Below are positions 22,756 through 23,749 of a DNA stretch of 23,749 nt, in pieces (position 1 is the stretch's first letter; each line of letters starts with the position of its first letter). The DNA lies in NCBI GenBank assembly GCA_018715765.1, contig DVKY01000010.1, forward strand, positions 1 to 23,749, read 5' to 3'. The stretch comes from Fimivicinus intestinavium. GTDB lineage: Bacteria; Bacillota; Clostridia; Oscillospirales; Acutalibacteraceae. The notes beneath the pieces were generated by a model that saw only the letters and a list, made by a program, of their open reading frames with translations, did not search any database and was not told the origin of the DNA. Made by a program: the position numbers and the translations under genes.

Positions 22756-23749
22756 GTCGCTCCCTTCGCGGGAGCGTGGATTGAAATTCTCACGCCCGTT
22801 ACTAGCACCCGTGCATTGACGTCGCTCCCTTCGCGGGAGCGTGGATTGAAATTTTCCGCAAGCAGTTCCTTATTGAGCAGTGCGCCGTCGCTCCCTTCGC
22901 GGGAGCGTGGATTGAAATCTTCCGATACCGCTTCATCTTTGCATAAGTATCAGTCGCTCCCTTCGCGGGAGCGTGGATTGAAATTTCTGCAGAAAAAATC
23001 ACATCCACACAAGACAAAAAGTCGCTCCCTTCGCGGGAGCGTGGATTGAAATCAAGGCACTCCACGCCCCAAGGGTAACCAGCATTAGTCGCTCCCTTCG
23101 CGGGAGCGTGGATTGAAATATAAAATTCAACAGTATCACCGCACACAACAACACGTCGCTCCCTTCGCGGGAGCGTGGATTGAAATCTGGAAGCTGTGGA
23201 AATGGGAAAATACGAGGGCGTCGCTCCCTTCGCGGGAGCGTGGATTGAAATTCCAGCGTATATGTGATAACCTTTTTGTATCCCGTCGCTCCCTTCGCGG
23301 GAGCGTGGATTGAAATATAAATAAGCGGTTAAAGCGTCATTGTTTAGAGCCGTCGCTCCCTTCGCGGGAGCGTGGATTGAAATCAAGGCGGCTTGCTGCA
23401 TAGTGGACAGCTTGCGGTGTCGCTCCCTTCGCGGGAGCGTGGATTGAAATTGCGGCTGTTACCGCTGATGAAACAGTTACTTCCAGGTCGCTCCCTTCGC
23501 GGGAGCGTGGATTGAAATTGAACTCATCCATGAATAAAATGAATTCGCCATTGGTCGCTCCCTTCGCGGGAGCGTGGATTGAAATCCATCGGATGGCTTT
23601 TTTGATGAATATGCAGCGGGTCGCTCCCTTCGCGGGAGCGTGGATTGAAATCGGTGACCATCCAATTTGATGACAGTTACATCATAGACGTCGCTCCCTT
23701 CGCGGGAGCGTGGATTGAAATAAAAGCAAGCCGCCATCTCTGCCGGCGT
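22756..23749 (+). CRISPR. Type I-C CRISPR array, 15 identical 32-bp repeats, continues beyond the window
   Basis: Repeats start at 22756, 22821, 22887, 22953, 23021, 23088, 23155, 23220, 23285, 23352, 23419, 23487, 23554, 23620 and 23690. All 15 copies appear identical. Each begins GTCGCTCCC and ends GATTGAAAT, the typical type I-C (Dvulg) form. Within it CGCTCCC and GGGAGCG form a 7-bp hairpin around TTCGC; cleavage at its 3' base would leave an 11-nt 5' handle, TGGATTGAAAT. The 14 complete spacers are 33, 34, 34, 36, 35, 35, 33, 33, 35, 35, 36, 35, 34 and 38 bp; a fifteenth is cut by the right edge. No spacer is repeated and none appears to match elsewhere in the window. The absence of a degenerate repeat fits the leader-proximal, active end. 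Confidence 0.99.

Noticed and set aside
22802..23737. Reading frames across the array with repeated IHAPAKGAT and FNPRSREGSD motifs
   Set aside because: They are translations of the 32-bp CRISPR repeat, a common false protein annotation, with no ribosome binding site.
14466..23749. An accessory or undescribed defence gene inside the cas locus
   Set aside because: Every cas-region frame with a ribosome binding site is a standard type I-C component; no extra gene, toxin, transposase or reverse transcriptase is visible.
22788..23749. Self-targeting or anti-toxin-like spacers matching genes in this window
   Set aside because: By eye none of the spacers matches any other part of the window; a full genome comparison was not possible.

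Overview
The window looks like chromosomal DNA of a GC-rich anaerobic member of the Clostridia (Bacillota), plausibly an Oscillospirales-type gut bacterium. This is inferred from strong AGGAGG-type ribosome binding sites, TTGACA/TATAAT promoters, the trmK–nif3–rqcH cluster, a YtrA-type GntR/ABC operon, a flavodiiron protein and a DUF1858 redox-disulfide protein. No rRNA or other marker in the window fixes the genus.

Left part (1–14465), ordinary chromosome. Positions 1–264 carry no convincing gene but several strong inverted repeats. A leftward two-gene operon follows: an MBL-fold hydrolase and a SAM-dependent methyltransferase. Then comes a rightward operon of a GntR/YtrA regulator, an ABC ATPase and an ABC-2 permease, with a perfect 14-bp inverted repeat over its promoter. 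A second ABC system follows (MacB/LolD-type ATPase plus an 861-aa FtsX-type permease). After it come a 68-aa DUF1858 protein with its own promoter and terminator, then trmK (tRNA m1A22 methyltransferase), a Nif3-family metal protein and rqcH (ribosome quality control). The stretch ends with a helix-hairpin-helix Cdd1-type protein, a serine alpha/beta hydrolase behind a near-perfect operator-like repeat, and a flavodiiron (FprA-type) protein. Most units end in clear intrinsic terminators.

Right part (14466–23749), a complete type I-C CRISPR-Cas locus: cas3–cas5c–cas8c–cas7c–cas4–cas1–cas2, tightly packed and partly overlapping, then a short AT-rich leader and an array. The window holds 15 identical 32-bp repeats and 14 complete spacers, and the array runs off the right edge. 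The expected active-site residues are present in Cas3 (HD and helicase motifs), Cas5c (Y48, K119, H120), Cas4 (four cysteines), Cas1 (E166, H234, D246/E249) and Cas2 (D8), so the locus looks intact. Cas4/Cas1/Cas2 would acquire spacers next to the leader, Cas5c would cut pre-crRNA at the base of the repeat hairpin, Cas5c/Cas8c/Cas7c/Cas11c would form Cascade, and Cas3 would degrade the target.

The system is a known type; I see no wholly new one. The points that deserve attention are an internal TTG start with an ideal Shine-Dalgarno in cas8c that would make the Cas11c small subunit (19376), two perfect inverted repeats in the CRISPR leader, mutually exclusive hairpins after cas2, a possible gene remnant at the left border of the cas locus, and two operator-like dyads upstream of other genes.
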